A stretch of DNA of 64,000 nucleotides from Stomoxys calcitrans (GCF_963082655.1 NC_081552.1:94649582-94713581); one strand, 5' to 3'. Shown: positions 1-10,680, counted from the stretch's first letter. Translations and numbers: made by a program. The notes: generated by a model not told the origin, from the sequence alone.

Positions 1-352
1 TGACACCAAGTGTCGAGGTGTCTCCCACCAGTTGATCTTTCCATCGGGCTATCGGTCGTCCCGGTTTGCGTGTACCACCGTGTTTTCTTTCAAAACACTT
101 CTTTGCTGGAGCTTCTTCATCCATTCTGACAACATGACCTAGCCAACGCAGCCGCTGTATTTTGATACGTGTAACTATGCTATCCTCGTCATACAGCTCG
201 TTGTTCATACGACGCCTATATTATCCATTAACACAACCTGGACCATATATTTTAATAAGAATCTTTCTCTCAAATACTCCAAGCACTACCTCATCTGCTT
301 TCACAAGTACCCATGCCTCAGAACCATATGACAACCCGATAGTATCAGACCT
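1..352 (-). pseudogene. RTE-like LINE, 3' coding end (relic)
   Basis: The minus strand encodes the C-terminal part of a non-LTR retrotransposon polyprotein, broken by stops. Readable pieces are 'GVFERKIL' near 260-285, 'IKIQRLRWLGHVVRMDEEAP' near 110-175, then a Gly/Arg-rich stretch with 'RWKDQLVGDT' near 20-50. The RLRWLGHV...M-E/D pattern is typical of the region downstream of reverse transcriptase in RTE-like LINEs. The same region recurs on the plus strand near 56700-56830, so the window holds two copies of one family. The element continues past the left edge. No function remains. Confidence 0.7.
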
Positions 353-394
353 GTAATTTTATATGGTGTTGTGGTTAGGTGAACGGCGCTTCAA

Positions 395-1345
395 CAGTCC
401 ACCTACTGTTCAGTACTCAGCCGGATCCATAGGATGACTTGTTTGTGCATCACCTCCACACTGAGGCAGGGACCATCTGATGCACTGAATTTTATGCTAC
501 ACCTAACGCCTTTTGACATTGTGGCTAGACAAATTGCTGCAACCACTGTTGTGAGGCTAAGGAATCTCTTTGGTCATGTGGCGCCTGCGAATACTGTACG
601 ATATTATCCTTGATTCAATGCCTGATGTACCAGGCCTGAGCCGCTTTTTTATAAAAAGTACTGTGTCACTTTTCCTGAAAGAACCGATGAAACTACGATA
701 TCCATGATAATAGAAGTTTCATAGACTTATACGGATAGTTCGAAACAAGTCGACCAGATGGGCTTTGGGGAGTACTCCGAAGAACTAGGACTGGCCATAT
801 CGAGAAGGTTACCTGACCACTATAGGGTGTATCAAGCAGAGGTCCTTGATATAAAAGAAGTGGTTAAATGGCTAAGATATATTGTCATAATCTCTGTAGA
901 ACATAGTTTGAGTTCAAAAACCGCCATCGACTGTAGCAGATCTCTCAACAAGATGGCTAAACAGTTCAAAATTAACCTGTGCTGGGTGCCAGGCCCCGGA
1001 GGTATCACAGAGAATTGTAGAACAGACGAGTTTGCGAGTCTGTGCCGTCATGACAGATCACTGGCCGATCGGTAAATATGCTGACGGACTGAAGGTTGCA
1101 AGTAACGACTTCTGCAGAAGCTGTGAGGGCGTCGGGGAAGAAGAGACTTTAGTACATGTGCAATGTGTGCACCCCTCTATTGCAGTCCGAAGGAGTTCCA
1201 CTTTATCTGATTTAGCGGATGTAAACATTCGCAAGTTGTTTGGCTTTTTAAAGCTATCTGGATGGTTCAACGGTACTAGGAGGCGTCTTCCTTGTCCTCT
1301 TCCTGTCGTGTTATAATGTCACATAAACCTAACCTAACCTAATTA
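395..1345 (+). pseudogene. L-family LINE (I/R1/LOA-like), RT thumb to 3' end, relic
   Basis: This is the 3' half of an RNase H-bearing LINE. At 440-560 a decayed thumb region is readable ('LTPFDIVARQIAATT'-like). From about 725 to 1060 an RNase H domain starts with YTDSSK, then GFGEYSEELGL and YQAEVLDIKEV (catalytic Asp and Glu). A shortened middle is followed by 'INLCWVPGPGGI', where a His is expected in the PGHSG-type motif, and by 'CRTDEFAS'. At 1095-1180 comes the C-terminal Cys/His stretch (CRSC...HVQC). The copy ends in three CCTAA repeats at 1329-1343. Stops, a frameshift and internal deletions make it inactive. Confidence 0.75.
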
Positions 1346-1970
1346 AAAAATGTTATTCGTGATGGCGTTGTACATTTGCGAACTATTGTTGGCGAACTCA
1401 AACTTCTCAAAGTAAACAAAATGTTAGTTTATCATACTATAAATCGTTATAATACTGGTTTCGTCGTCAAACGCCATTATTGTGGTAAAAAAAGCAACAA
1501 CCCCTGAATTGGTTCGGCGAGTGAAGGCTCGAATTCAATGAAATCCAAGCCGTAGTAGCAATCAAATATATAAAGATCTGAAAATATCCCGTGAAGGTAT
1601 GCAACACATATCGAAAAACGAGCTCTAGTTAGAGACTTCGACTTCGCAGGACCTTACACCTAAGCAAAAAGTTTGACTCGAAAGAGCAAAAGAGTTGCTG
1701 CACAAACGTATTGAATTTCCGATTATCGTTTCTTCGTCAAGAAAAACTTCCCAATAGAGTAAACTTCCAAATTATAATCGTGTGTGCTTAAACGAGCGCA
1801 CGTTCGAACATTTGAGCCCAACAATGGCCAAAAGAAGAAATATTCAATCTCAAGGGATGTTTTGAGCGGTTTCGCCGCCGATGGGCATTTAAAAGCTTTT
1901 TTGGAGCCATGGCACGAACATAAAATGTCTAACAAGGCATTTTTTCGTTACAAAAAATCAAAAAAAGTTT
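1346..1970 (+). pseudogene. Tc1/mariner-superfamily transposase relic
   Basis: The plus strand gives, across several frames, pieces of an IS630-Tc1-mariner transposase: 'LRTIVGELKLLKVNK' (about 1370-1420), 'RRVKARIQ' (1517-1545), 'DLKISREGMQHISKNEL' (1574-1628), 'LTPKQK' (1655-1672), a decayed 'FPIIVFS' catalytic-strand region (1717-1740) and 'NERTFEHLSPT' (1790-1825). Frames shift several times and stops are frequent. It directly abuts the CCTAA tail of the preceding LINE, so the LINE may have inserted at or next to it. No terminal inverted repeats were identified. Confidence 0.6.
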
Positions 1971-2479
1971 CAGATGTATGCACGATATTTTCATCATCCC
2001 TGATAAACATGTGTACACATATGTATGCCAATGTGTTTTTCTCTTCGTCTTTTCCAACATGTACCACTAAATACCTTCTATGAATAAGTATGGCTTATAA
2101 GCAGCAACATTTCACACAAACAAAAGATAAAAGTAAGCCACTAGATTATGATTGGATACTTGGCAAAGTTGATGATGGCTTTCAAGTGGTGTTTGAGTGA
2201 AATGAAGCCAAATGAAATTGAAGCCTGAATACTACAAAGGCAGCGTGCATTCGTAGATTCGTTCACTCTCGTTCATACCAATAAATGTACAAACGCATGT
2301 AACATACGCAAAATTCATTGACAAAGTGCTTTGGATCAAAGGGAATTCTATGTTGAAGGTATTGAAAAGAATTCTAGAAAAAAAATTTCAAAAATTTACT
2401 AAAAATAAGTTAAATAAATACACTTAAATTTTGTGAAACATTGAAATGTTTGAAATTTTCCACAAAAACTCTTGGAAGA
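1971..2479. other. AT-rich stretch, nothing recognised
   Basis: No coding motif, inverted repeat or repeat-family similarity was recognised. Short ORFs here lack any familiar protein pattern. Confidence 0.4.
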
Positions 2480-3240
2480 TATCAAATATTTATACCCTGC
2501 ATCACTACGGTGGTACAAGGCATTATATCTTGGTGCATTTGTTTGTTACACCCAGAAGTAGGGAGAAAGACCCATTCATTACTATACCGATCGACACAGA
2601 ATCACTTTTTGAATCGATATAGCTTTGTCCAATTCAATTTGTGTTCAAAGTACAGGTCGCAGTTTTATACGATCGTCTTCAAATCTGGCACAGGCAAAAT
2701 CCGTTCAGATTTGGATGTAGATCCCATGTATATGTATCGACCGATTTTCTTATCTAGAGTCCCAACAAGCGCATTTATCAACCGATCTTCTCAAAATATT
2801 GCACAATGCTTACTTTCACGACTAAAACAAACCGCGCGAATTTTGGACGAAATCGATTCAGATTAAGATATAGCTCCGATATATGTTTGTCCGTTTGGAC
2901 TAATATTACAATAAAGTAATCATTTATTAACCAAATAAAAAAATGTTCTTGTAATTTCAGGCACTGCTGTTGATTTTCATAAAAATCAATTCAGATTTAG
3001 ATATAGCTCCCCTATATATGTATCTCCCTATTTTCTCTTTTAGGGCCTTTCCAAACGCATTAATCATCCAATCATTATAAATTTTGCACAACGATTCCTT
3101 CTGTGATTCTTGCAATACGCATCGTTATTGGTCAAAATTCTATATCTCAAATTTAAGCAAGTTTTAGCCTGCATGCCCAATGTGGTGTAAGGTATCAAAA
3201 GGTCAACTTTGCCTTACTTTAGCCCCCCATTGTGTTAATT
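2480..3240 (-). repeat. Family C dispersed repeat, decayed
   Basis: It starts with TATACCCTGCATCACTACGG, a diverged version of the TATACCC(T/A)CCACC terminus of families A and B seen in the same orientation. Inside, a unit recurs with 'TTCAGATTTAGATATAGCTCC', then a 'TATATGTAT' block and 'GCATTTATCA', near 2700, 2855 and 2985. The arrangement of repeated 'A-T-A-G-C-T-C-C-C' modules after a TATACCC end suggests a diverged relative of A and B. Other pieces are at 15640-15925, 28975-29110 and 44200-44680. Confidence 0.55.
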
Positions 3241-3284
3241 GTAATATGTAATATGCATATTGATTGATTTATTGATTGAATACC

Positions 3285-3476
3285 ACTTGACCTGTAAATG
3301 CAAATTTGCCCATGAACATTCTATTAAGGAACAGGGGTAAACTTTTCACATATCTAAGAGAGCTGTCCGATTCAAATTTAAGCTTAATAATATGGGGCCT
3401 CCTTCTTATAGCCGAGTCCGAACGATCAGTCCAGGCGTTCAGCATCATAGACGGACATGCCATACTCTGCTCTACC
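3285..3476 (-). repeat. SINE-1 copy, internally deleted
   Basis: On the minus strand this matches the SINE-1 copy at 29157-29470. The tail ('AGGAACAGGGG...CTTTTCACATATC') lies at 3290-3370, the body at 3370-3425, and a remnant of the tRNA-like head ('GGCATGTCCG') at 3445-3470. The central part with the B box is deleted. A second copy follows head-to-tail at 3480. Confidence 0.7.
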
Positions 3477-3479
3477 TCT

Positions 3480-3716
3480 TTTTGCAAATTTTGCCGATGA
3501 ACATTCCACTAAAGAACAGGGGCAAACTTCTCACATATCAATGAGTGCAGTCCGATTCAAGTTTAAGCTCCTTTTTATAGCCGAGTCCGAACGGCGTGTC
3601 GTAGTGCGATACTTCTTTCCTCTTTGGAAATAAGTTTTACATGGCATAGTACCTCACAAATGTTTCGCCAGGCTTCGAACCCAGGCGGACATGCTAACCT
3701 CTGCGTTACGGAGGCC
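3480..3716 (-). repeat. SINE-1 copy (tRNA-derived)
   Basis: This is a nearly complete SINE-1 in minus orientation. The tRNA-like head is at 3670-3716, with a B-box-like GGTTCGAAGCC (read on minus) and an A-box region around 'TAACGCAGAGGTTAGCATG'. The body carries the diagnostic 'GAACGGC...CACTAC' and 'AGCCGAGTCC' blocks, and the tail ends in 'TTCATCGGCAAAATTTGC'. It lies in direct tandem with the truncated copy at 3285-3476. Confidence 0.75.
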
Positions 3717-3859
3717 CTCTCTACTTCTACTCTTATTGAAAAAATTTTCAAAACTTCGAGTACCTAGCTGTTCTTTGGAAAGTGAGAAGGATGGAAAAAA
3801 CGACTTCGAATGGTATAGCGATAAGAAATATTTTTTCTTTGTGTGGCGTCAAGTCACTA

Positions 3860-6270
3860 TTTCGTTGAGTTCAAACGGCTGTGCCTTCTATAGGAGGAAA
3901 GAGAGAGGTGCATTACCTTTTCGTTGGATGTGGGGCAACACATGTTGGTCTTAGAGAACCAGTGTTAGGAAACTTGCGTTCGTCAAATTGCGGCCATTCT
4001 TCAGTACTGATGGGGGTTGTCGATGGGGCCTGGCAGCACTCCTTTTTCGGCGCGACGAATGGTACATACAGGCATTTGACCCGGTGCAGCGTTTTTCATG
4101 CGAAAATCTTCGCAAGACTAAAGGTATTGGAGACGATTTTAATTTCCAAAAAGAATTGACGTGTTTTATTCTTCAATTCTGCAGTATCCCCTATAGAAGC
4201 CGCACCGTTAAGTTCTTGTCGCATTTGGGTATGGTACTATTGATCTGCTCTGCGTACTTTCTGATCGATGATTGGATGATGCCACCTCCTATAGTGTGAG
4301 GGACCTTGTACGTTATTGCAAGGTTTAAAATAACAATCTGTGTTCTGCAGTTCATCTTAGAGAATGGGTTATTTATTTATACCAAAGGACCTGACTTGTC
4401 CGGCCAGGAGGCCCACAAAAGCAAAGACAAAAAATGGAATAAGGATCTCATGTTACTCCTAATTGATGCCAGGAGGGCGTTTAATGCGGCCAGTGGGAGT
4501 GGCGACAGAGAGTTGGTCTATAGACATAAACTGAGGTTCTACAATAAGAATTAAAAAGATTCATAAGGGAGGACTTTGCTAGACTGATCCACTAGTTGTC
4601 GATTGTCAAGAACTCCTCGACGTAAAGAAAATTAAAGGCAAAGGATATGTGGGTCATATGCAGAGGCCAGACGGATATTAGACTGATTAGTGTGGCGATA
4701 CGTTGGTACATTTGTTGGAGACACACTTTCCGTGGTGTGGTCGTGCGGGTCTGGAAGTAGGGGTTTTGGGTCCTGTAGAGGATAATGGTATGGAAGCGCT
4801 GGCGATGGACGACAGCGTTCATTGGGCCTATAAGTCTTCTTATTCAGATGGCGTCTACTCTAGGATGTTATATGAGGGTTGATGGTCACTTTGTTTCGAG
4901 CGCGTACGAGTATAAGGGACTCCTATGTACCCTTGTCGTGGAGGTTCGTGAAGGTGGTCCTCATACCGAAGATGGGGATGCGGTAATAGAATGCAGCCAA
5001 GGACTTGAGGCCGATTAGTCTCTCATCTTTTTTCGTGAAGACGTTGGAGAGGCTTCTGGACTTTAGTATAGGAGGATAGCTAGGAAGTTCATGAAATTCA
5101 CGCTGGCGGTATTTCTGGATATGGAGGGGAATTTAATAATGTGAATCCAAAGGGGCGGCTTTAAAGAATGAGGATGTGTGGAGCAGCAATACGGGTTGGA
5201 TAATAAGTATGATTCTGCATAGGGAGATCACGGCCAGTATTGAGGCCGCTGCTTTGAAGGTGAATGGTGGTACGGCAAAGAGCGGAGTTTTTTCCCCTTT
5301 GCTATGGATTATTCTGGAACTCTTGCAATACGCATTCTGGAATTCTGTGGAATCTTATTCTTGCCACCAAAAACTTCGTGGATGCTCTATCTGGGGTTTT
5401 GAACACCTCTCTTGGAGTTCGGCGTCTTGAGCTACTCGGTGTGGTCTAGGGGTGAATGGCAGAAACACTGAGTTCGTATTTTGAACAAGAAGGGGGAAGG
5501 AGCGTGGGGTTAGATTGCCGAGACGGCAAGGAGCTGATAAAGCCGGTTTGGTTCCTTGGGATTATTCTGGATAGTAAATTGAATTAGAGCATTGGGGTCC
5601 AAGGTGAAGATGGCCTTCGCAGCTCCCTATTCGTGCCTGGGCCTTGTTGGTAGTAGATGAGTTATCCACCTAGATAGATGCACTGCCTGCACTCGGCGGT
5701 GGTGCGACCGGTGCTGACCTATGGTGGCCTCTGATGGAGTTCGAGTCGTATGTGAGGGAAGAGTGGATAAGGTAAATAGAGTAGTTTGTAAGTGGGGATA
5801 TGGGAACTACTGTTCCTTGACAGTATTGCTGAGAATTCAGACCTATATTTCAACGAAACCGCCAAGAGGACGCTGTTCAATTCGTTTCAACTGGATCAGC
5901 TACCGGCCAGACTTACATGGGGACGATTGCAGTATCTTCAAGGTGAAGGTTTTTGCGATCGCTACGATAGCGGAGTTTATGCTGCCAACAAATATTGAAA
6001 GGTCAAATGTACGCATATTTCGCGATAGCTAAACGACGCTTACGGCTTTTGTGGGTACGAGCATTATTGTATCTACAGCGATGCACCGTTGCTGAGACTC
6101 TCCTGAGCAAATGCACAGGTAACACAAAGTTACGCTATGTTAGATCCCTGGTTACAAATATGTGCCAGGAACGTGAAAGCTGATTTGCTTGCGAAAGAGG
6201 TTACAAATCTTCTCACGGCCTCGAGGATGGAAATTCACCAGTCTCAATCACATATCTACTACGAGCGTCG
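3860..6270 (+). pseudogene. L-family LINE relic: linker, RT and RNase H
   Basis: A long, heavily decayed RNase H-bearing LINE. The endonuclease-RT linker is readable at 4425-4560 (KDLMLLLIDARRAFNAASGS). A LETHFPW motif, characteristic of I/R1/LOA linkers, lies at 4710-4735. RT fingers are near 4965-5035. RT core remnants are the 'FNNVNP'-like stretch near 5130, 'AAALKVN' and a damaged PQGG motif in 'GGTAKSGVFSPLLW' (5265-5312). 'LGIILDSKLN' is at 5556-5585 and 'VVRPVLTYGG' at 5700-5730. RNase H remnants at 5935-6050 include 'NVRIFRDS', followed by 'VKADLLAKEV' near 6175-6205. Endonuclease is not clearly recognised. Many stops and frameshifts: inactive. Confidence 0.7.
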
Positions 6271-6319
6271 ATAACGTTTTAAGAAGCATGATTTTATAGA
6301 TTGAACTTAACTGCTGGTT

Positions 6320-7085
6320 GTGAGGATAGGAAACATGTATGGGATGAACGTTCAAATCGTAATATAGATGCCTTGCTATATATGCTTTATCCAAACATAG
6401 CCCGATCTTAACCAAACTCGGTACGAATGTCAAAGAGCCTAACGACAAGTCATTGCGATAGATTGCATAGATATCGGATAATTAGTGCCAACGGGCCTAA
6501 GTCCTTAAATCGGGAGATCAGTATATATGACAGCTATATCAACATATCCACACTGGAGGCCACGGTAGCGCAGAGATTATCATGCCACCGCCTATCAAGC
6601 TGAACGCCAGGGTGCGAATACCGATGAGAACATCAGAAATAATTTTAAACGTTAGTTATCGCCTCCTAATGCTGGCGACATTTGTTAAGGTTCTATGCAA
6701 TATAAAAAAAATCTCTCCAAAGAGGTGTCGTTATCTGCGGTACAGATAATAAATGTGGCTTTAATGGGCCTAAGATCTCAAACCGGCAGATTGGTCTATT
6801 GTCCAAATTTTAAGCTCAATATCTCTTTTTCTGAAGACTATAGCGTGATTTCAACATACTTTGTGTTCAGTTTTACCTTTATGGTATGGGAATGGATATG
6901 TAGACAATTCTTCTCTACCGGTTCCATGTAGAATATTTCGTATAACGAATAATTTATTTATTTATTGTATGGCAGCATTTTTTATTCTTTCCGTTTTCAT
7001 ACTCATCACTAAGGGATAGGGGTATATTCATTTTGTGATTCCGTTTGCAACACACAGAAATATCCATTTCCGAAATATCAAAGAA
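6320..7085 (+). mobile_element. Family B element, interrupted by SINE-1
   Basis: Family B units ('CGGATAAT', 'GGGCCTAAG..CTTAAATCGGGAGATC', 'GCTATATC') run from about 6320 to 6547, stop at a SINE-1 insertion, and resume at about 6745 ('ATAATAAATGTGGCTTTAAT'). The 3' part 'GACTATAGCGTGATTTCAACA' is present to 6856. The expected (GACG)n tract and 3' terminus are then replaced by a large palindrome whose arms carry the family B 3' end. No coding capacity is evident, as in other copies. Confidence 0.6.
6548..6745 (+). repeat. SINE-1 copy inside family B element
   Basis: It begins GGCCACGGTAGCGCAGAG (A-box region), reaches the B-box region 'GGTGCGAATACC' at 6611-6622, then the body 'AATGCTGGCGACATTTGT', and stops after 'CCAAAGAGGTGTCG'. 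The 3' half of the SINE is missing. Family B sequence lies on both sides, so the SINE inserted into B. Confidence 0.7.
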
Positions 7086-7312
7086 TATACATATTTCGGA
7101 AATGGATATTTCTGTGTGTTGCAAACGGAATGACAAAATGAATATACCCCTATCCCTTAGTGATGAGTATGAAAACGGAAAGAGTAAAAAATGCTGTCAT
7201 ACAATAGATAAATAAATTATTCGTTAGAAGAAATATTCTACATGAACCCGGTAGAGGAGAATTGTCTACTTATCCATTCCCATACCATAAAGATAAAACT
7301 GAACACAAAGTA
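6857..7312. repeat. Large palindrome, 222-bp arms, 12-bp loop
   Basis: The arm at 6857-7078 is repeated as its reverse complement at 7091-7312, leaving a 12-base spacer. Differences are few (for example TGATTCC against TCATTCC and short changes near 6940). The arms hold the family B 3' end (the 'CAAACGG...GAATATACCCCTATCCC' block) plus about 140 bases of flanking DNA. The inner edge has 'AAGAATATACATA', which resembles the B sequence just upstream of its 3' end. This looks like an inverted duplication of the B terminus with its flank. Confidence 0.9.
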
Positions 7313-8010
7313 CGAGAACATACCATTTAGGTAAATTTATGATATAAACCTTTTTTCTCACGTTGGTTTTCTCGATTACTATCGCAGACCAAACTGTTGA
7401 ATGTGGGACATATGTTAAAGAGAGCTTGAATAGAAATAATCAGAATAAAGAAAGCTTGGGGTTGGTTAAATTATTAGATTATTTAATTCGATAAAAATAG
7501 AAATAATGAATTTGGTTAGGTATAAATATCATCATGACTTCTACGAAAGCTACTCACTTCTTTTTCTCTTTTTTAGACATTGTAAAATGAGAAGTACAAT
7601 TTAAGTAACTTTCTCATGGTATTTTGCTTACAAGAGATTTGTCGTTCTACTTGGATAGGTGGACTCATGCTTGATTTGATATACAATTTAATCGAAGGAG
7701 TACGTGGCGGGTTAAATGGTAAGATTCCTCATAGTATTTATGGACCTATCTGAGGTTGTTGGGAAATATCGGCGTCGTATGAAGCACAAGTTGTATGACG
7801 ACTTTGGCATAGTCAAACATATCAAAGTACAATCTGAGGCTAGATCATGTTGTCAATATTAACGAAGAAGCCCCAGCTTAAAGTCATTTGATAATGAACT
7901 TGATCGTGAACGTAAAAAAGCGAAGACTAAATCTCCAATGAAAAAACCAAGTGCAGAAATACATCTCGCAACTAGATGTCAGAAAATTGAGAAGGATAGC
8001 CGAAGATCGA
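7313..8010. other. No recognised feature
   Basis: AT-rich sequence. A basic, lysine-rich stretch near 7900-7960 can be read in one frame, but no known domain is seen. Confidence 0.35.
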
Positions 8011-8791
8011 AATGCTTAGAAATGTATACTTAACAAATAATGATTTATTACAAAATGTTGTTATTTTTAGATGTGATAATATGTTATGTTCGGAAAATCT
8101 TGTCGATGAGGTTCAGTTTTGGAGGGTCTCCATTGGCCACTCAGTTTCGGACCATCGCTACATTAGGTTGAGAACAACACTGCAAGCGCAGAATTCGATG
8201 CGTCTCCGATATAAGTGGAAAGCCAACTAATATAAAATTCGGAAGACTGCTGAGATGAAGATTTGTGCAAGAAACTTTGGATTGTCCAAGCATAATGGAC
8301 AATTGACGGCAATGTCAGACATTGACGGCAATGTCAACAGGATTACGACTGCAATAGTGGGGTCTTTCAAAGATAGTTGTCCTCTTTGAGAAAGGAAATC
8401 AGCCCAAGAAATACCCTGAATGACCGGAGAGATTCGGAAATCCGCAGACTTTATAACAGAGCACACCGTAAAAGAGCAGCAGTTTATTGGGTTGGCAGTT
8501 GCGGCAGTTTATTGGAAAAAACGTGCCTCCTGCAAGCTTTTCTGCAAACAGGTCGATACCGCTAATGAAGCCGCGAAGATGAAAAAGTTTCTCTCAAAAA
8601 ACCATGTCTAAACTGAGACGTTAGTATACGACATGCGAGTGAGAGTAGAAATATTTAAGTCACCCGGACGTGATGGAATATTTCTGGCGTTACTACAGAT
8701 GGAGGTCGACTATTTGGCGTCCCATCTGGCTGCTATTTTCACATGCATAGGACTTGCATATTCTCCGAAAGCCTGGCAAGAGGAATATTAA
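8011..8791 (+). pseudogene. L-family LINE relic: endonuclease end, linker, RT start
   Basis: It reads as the junction between endonuclease and RT of an RNase H-bearing LINE. 'WRVSIGHSVSDHRYIRLR' at 8122-8175 matches the S-D-H motif at the end of the endonuclease. The basic linker 'LSKNHV' follows near 8595. 'FKSPGRDGIF' (8656-8685) matches the SPGPDGI/SAGPDGI motif opening the RT, and 'AYSPKAWQEE' is at 8757-8788. The copy then breaks, with a minus-strand LINE tail and later C-terminal pieces following. Confidence 0.7.
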
Positions 8792-8868
8792 GTAGACTTA
8801 TGTGTCAGTCTGCCATCATATTCACTTAGACGTTTTCGTCCATTGTGATGCCACAGGAACATATACCA
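8792..8868 (-). repeat. L-LINE/SINE-2 3' tail fragment
   Basis: Read on minus it gives 'TTCCTGTGGCATCACAATGG', then 'AACGTCTAAGTGA' and 'GGCAGACTG'. The same order is seen in the SINE-2 tail at 22313-22365 and, partly, at the L-LINE 3' ends near 1300 and 36285. It is inserted opposite in orientation to the surrounding LINE pieces. Confidence 0.5.
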
Positions 8869-9032
8869 TACATATTCCAGGTAAACTGGGATCTGTGGAT
8901 ATGCCCCACAAAGGAGGGTTTGGAACATTGCAAAATGATGTGCCCTAATAAAGACTTGAAGAAGTCTACCGCTTTGCAGTCGCTGGCTAAAACAGACATC
9001 GCAGTCATTGCGTCGGTCATGACCAATTTTCC
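8869..9032 (+). pseudogene. L-family LINE relic: C-terminal piece
   Basis: The plus strand encodes 'DLKKSTALQSLAKTDIAVIA' (8953-9012), followed by 'SVMTNF'. This matches the region between RNase H and the Cys/His C-terminus seen at 36020-36105 ('DLKRFTALSLV...VFVMTGH'). The ORF stops matching at about 9030, and the continuation reappears at 9549. Confidence 0.6.
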
Positions 9033-9548
9033 TAACCCGAAAAAATGTTCCTACCAAATCTTAAGAAAAATCCTACCAAGTCCGACCAAAACCTACCAAA
9101 TATTCTACAAGCCAAGAATACGGTATATTTTTTATACCCGCCACCGAAATGTTGATCCCTTTTTCCACACAATACATTTTCTACCTTACAATGTATATAA
9201 ATCATCTGTTTGTTGAAATTACTCTACAGCTTGAAGTTGAAGAAAGATGTCCTATATTTTGATATAGCACTCTTTCCTGATAAGAAAACTTGAGTTTATA
9301 AAAGTAGTTTTTTTCTACGATTTTAATGAACAACTCTGCCGAGTTTGAAAGAAGCGATCTCCCGGCTCAAGGGTTTGAGCCAGATATTTGGACCCTCGAT
9401 ATTCATGGTTTTATTCGGCACTCTTAACGAATACACAGAAACGACAAGAAGTTAAATAACCTTAAGTCATCCCCGGCGATTTTTTTAGTAATTAACTTGG
9501 TATTTAGGTGTTTGAAAACCTAGCAAAGATTTAGATCAGCCTACCAAC
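9033..9548. other. Insertion of unknown origin splitting an L-LINE
   Basis: It separates two consecutive parts of the same LINE coding region. The left edge has several 'CCTACCAA'-type repeats at 9047-9100. At 9128-9150 there is a 23-bp TATACCCGCCACCG stretch like a family B terminus. No complete element or inverted ends could be defined. Confidence 0.4.
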
Positions 9549-9779
9549 CGGGAAAACATGCTGACAGACTGAAGGTTGCAAGTAACGACTTCTACAGAAG
9601 CTGTGAGGACGTCGAGGAAGAAGAAACTATAGAACATCAGCGGTATGTGTCCCGCACTGGCTGCCAGAAGGAGTTCCACTTTAGGTTCTTATTTCTTTGA
9701 AGACTTATCTGATTTAGCGGTTTGTGAAAGCGATCTGGATGGTTCAAGACTGCCACTTTAACTTAACCTAACTTAAACT
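9549..9779 (+). pseudogene. L-family LINE relic: C-terminus and 3' end
   Basis: It continues the piece at 8869-9032. 'LKVASNDFYRSCEDVEEEET' (about 9571-9630) is the Cys/His C-terminal segment and closely matches 1089-1150. After 'GSGWF'-like sequence (9730-9745) the 3' end reads 'GACTGCCACTTTAACTTAAC' and then CCTAACTTAA. The CTGCCACT...AACCT tail is shared with SINE-2. Confidence 0.65.
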
Positions 9780-9849
9780 ATAGGGGTGGGAGGAGGACCT
9801 CGCAAACTAGGATACTGTAGACTATTATAAATATATAGCCCACATATAT

Positions 9850-10150
9850 AGAGATTCAGTATGACCAGGTCATACCACCGCTATATAAATGAGGCGACGA
9901 TAGAAAACCTGAATGTGATGAAAGAGGATTCATATTGGTTAACTGCTACCATCCTCACATTCTTCGATTGACGGGACACTTATAGTGTCATTTGAAAGTT
10001 AATGCTAAAGGGATGTATCAAATCTAGAGGACTAAGTGGGCCTGGGGGTCTACTTTATGGACTCAGGGACTGAGATATGTTTCCGGCTGTCTGCCTTAAT
10101 GTCATCACAGAATGCGTGAGGTTGTATGGTGTTAACGTAAGGATGACAAG
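9850..10150 (+). pseudogene. L-family LINE relic (subfamily of 26773-28675)
   Basis: It aligns by eye with 27330-27910: 'CATACCACCGCTATATAAATGAGGCGACGATAG' corresponds to the same stretch at 27336. The RNase H start ('SRGLSGPGGL'-like) and 'CVRLYGVNV' near 10110-10140 follow in order. Frames are broken throughout. Confidence 0.55.
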
Positions 10151-10680
10151 AATGAACTTCTTTACGGACATGAAAGAGCAGAGCACAATTTTCCCAACAA
10201 CCTCCGACGACTGCATATCAGCGACAACCTCTTCTGGCGCCACGTAGTTCGTTGGAGATTCCATGGGAAATGTGTATCAACGGGTAGTTACAGTGTTTCC
10301 TCACTATATTGTCCATACATTCTCAGGCCACTGAAGGTATCCTATCTTTTCGAGTATGAACTACTGAATCTTTTCAGCTCTTCCTTGTTTTTCTTAGCTC
10401 AGCCTTAAAGACATCTCAGTCGAGTAGTGCCTTGCGGCCTTTTCTCTGTTGAAGAATTTTCTGCAGCTGTTTGCCTTGTGGTTTGGCTCAAGGACATGCA
10501 GAATATGTGTCGAAATATTTTCCAATACGCCTTTCTTCTTTTTAGCCGAGAGACACTTGTAGTATTTTTTCCAAGGCTGAAGATAATATAAAGATGATCA
10601 CAGAAGCTGTGGTCCAACACTTTCCATTCACATATCCTTCCGCAGATATTCTCTGATACAAAGGTACCTTGAACTATATT
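10151..10680 (-). pseudogene. L-family LINE relic: endonuclease end and linker
   Basis: On the minus strand 'VLDHSFCDHLYIIFSL' (10620-10575) matches the S-D-H region at the end of the endonuclease. 'VSRLKRRKAYWKIF' (10555-10515), the basic 'AKKNKEELKRF' (10400-10370) and a 'DTHFPW' motif (10280-10262) follow. This order is the endonuclease-to-RT linker of I/R1/LOA elements. It lies opposite to the preceding relic, so two copies meet tail to tail. Confidence 0.6.

Noticed and set aside
1329..1343. Interstitial telomere.
   Set aside because: Only three repeats, located precisely at a LINE 3' end and repeated at two other LINE ends, so it is a retrotransposon tail.
4592..4822. Minus-strand ORF as a gene.
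   Set aside because: It lies antisense to the linker of an L-family LINE relic.
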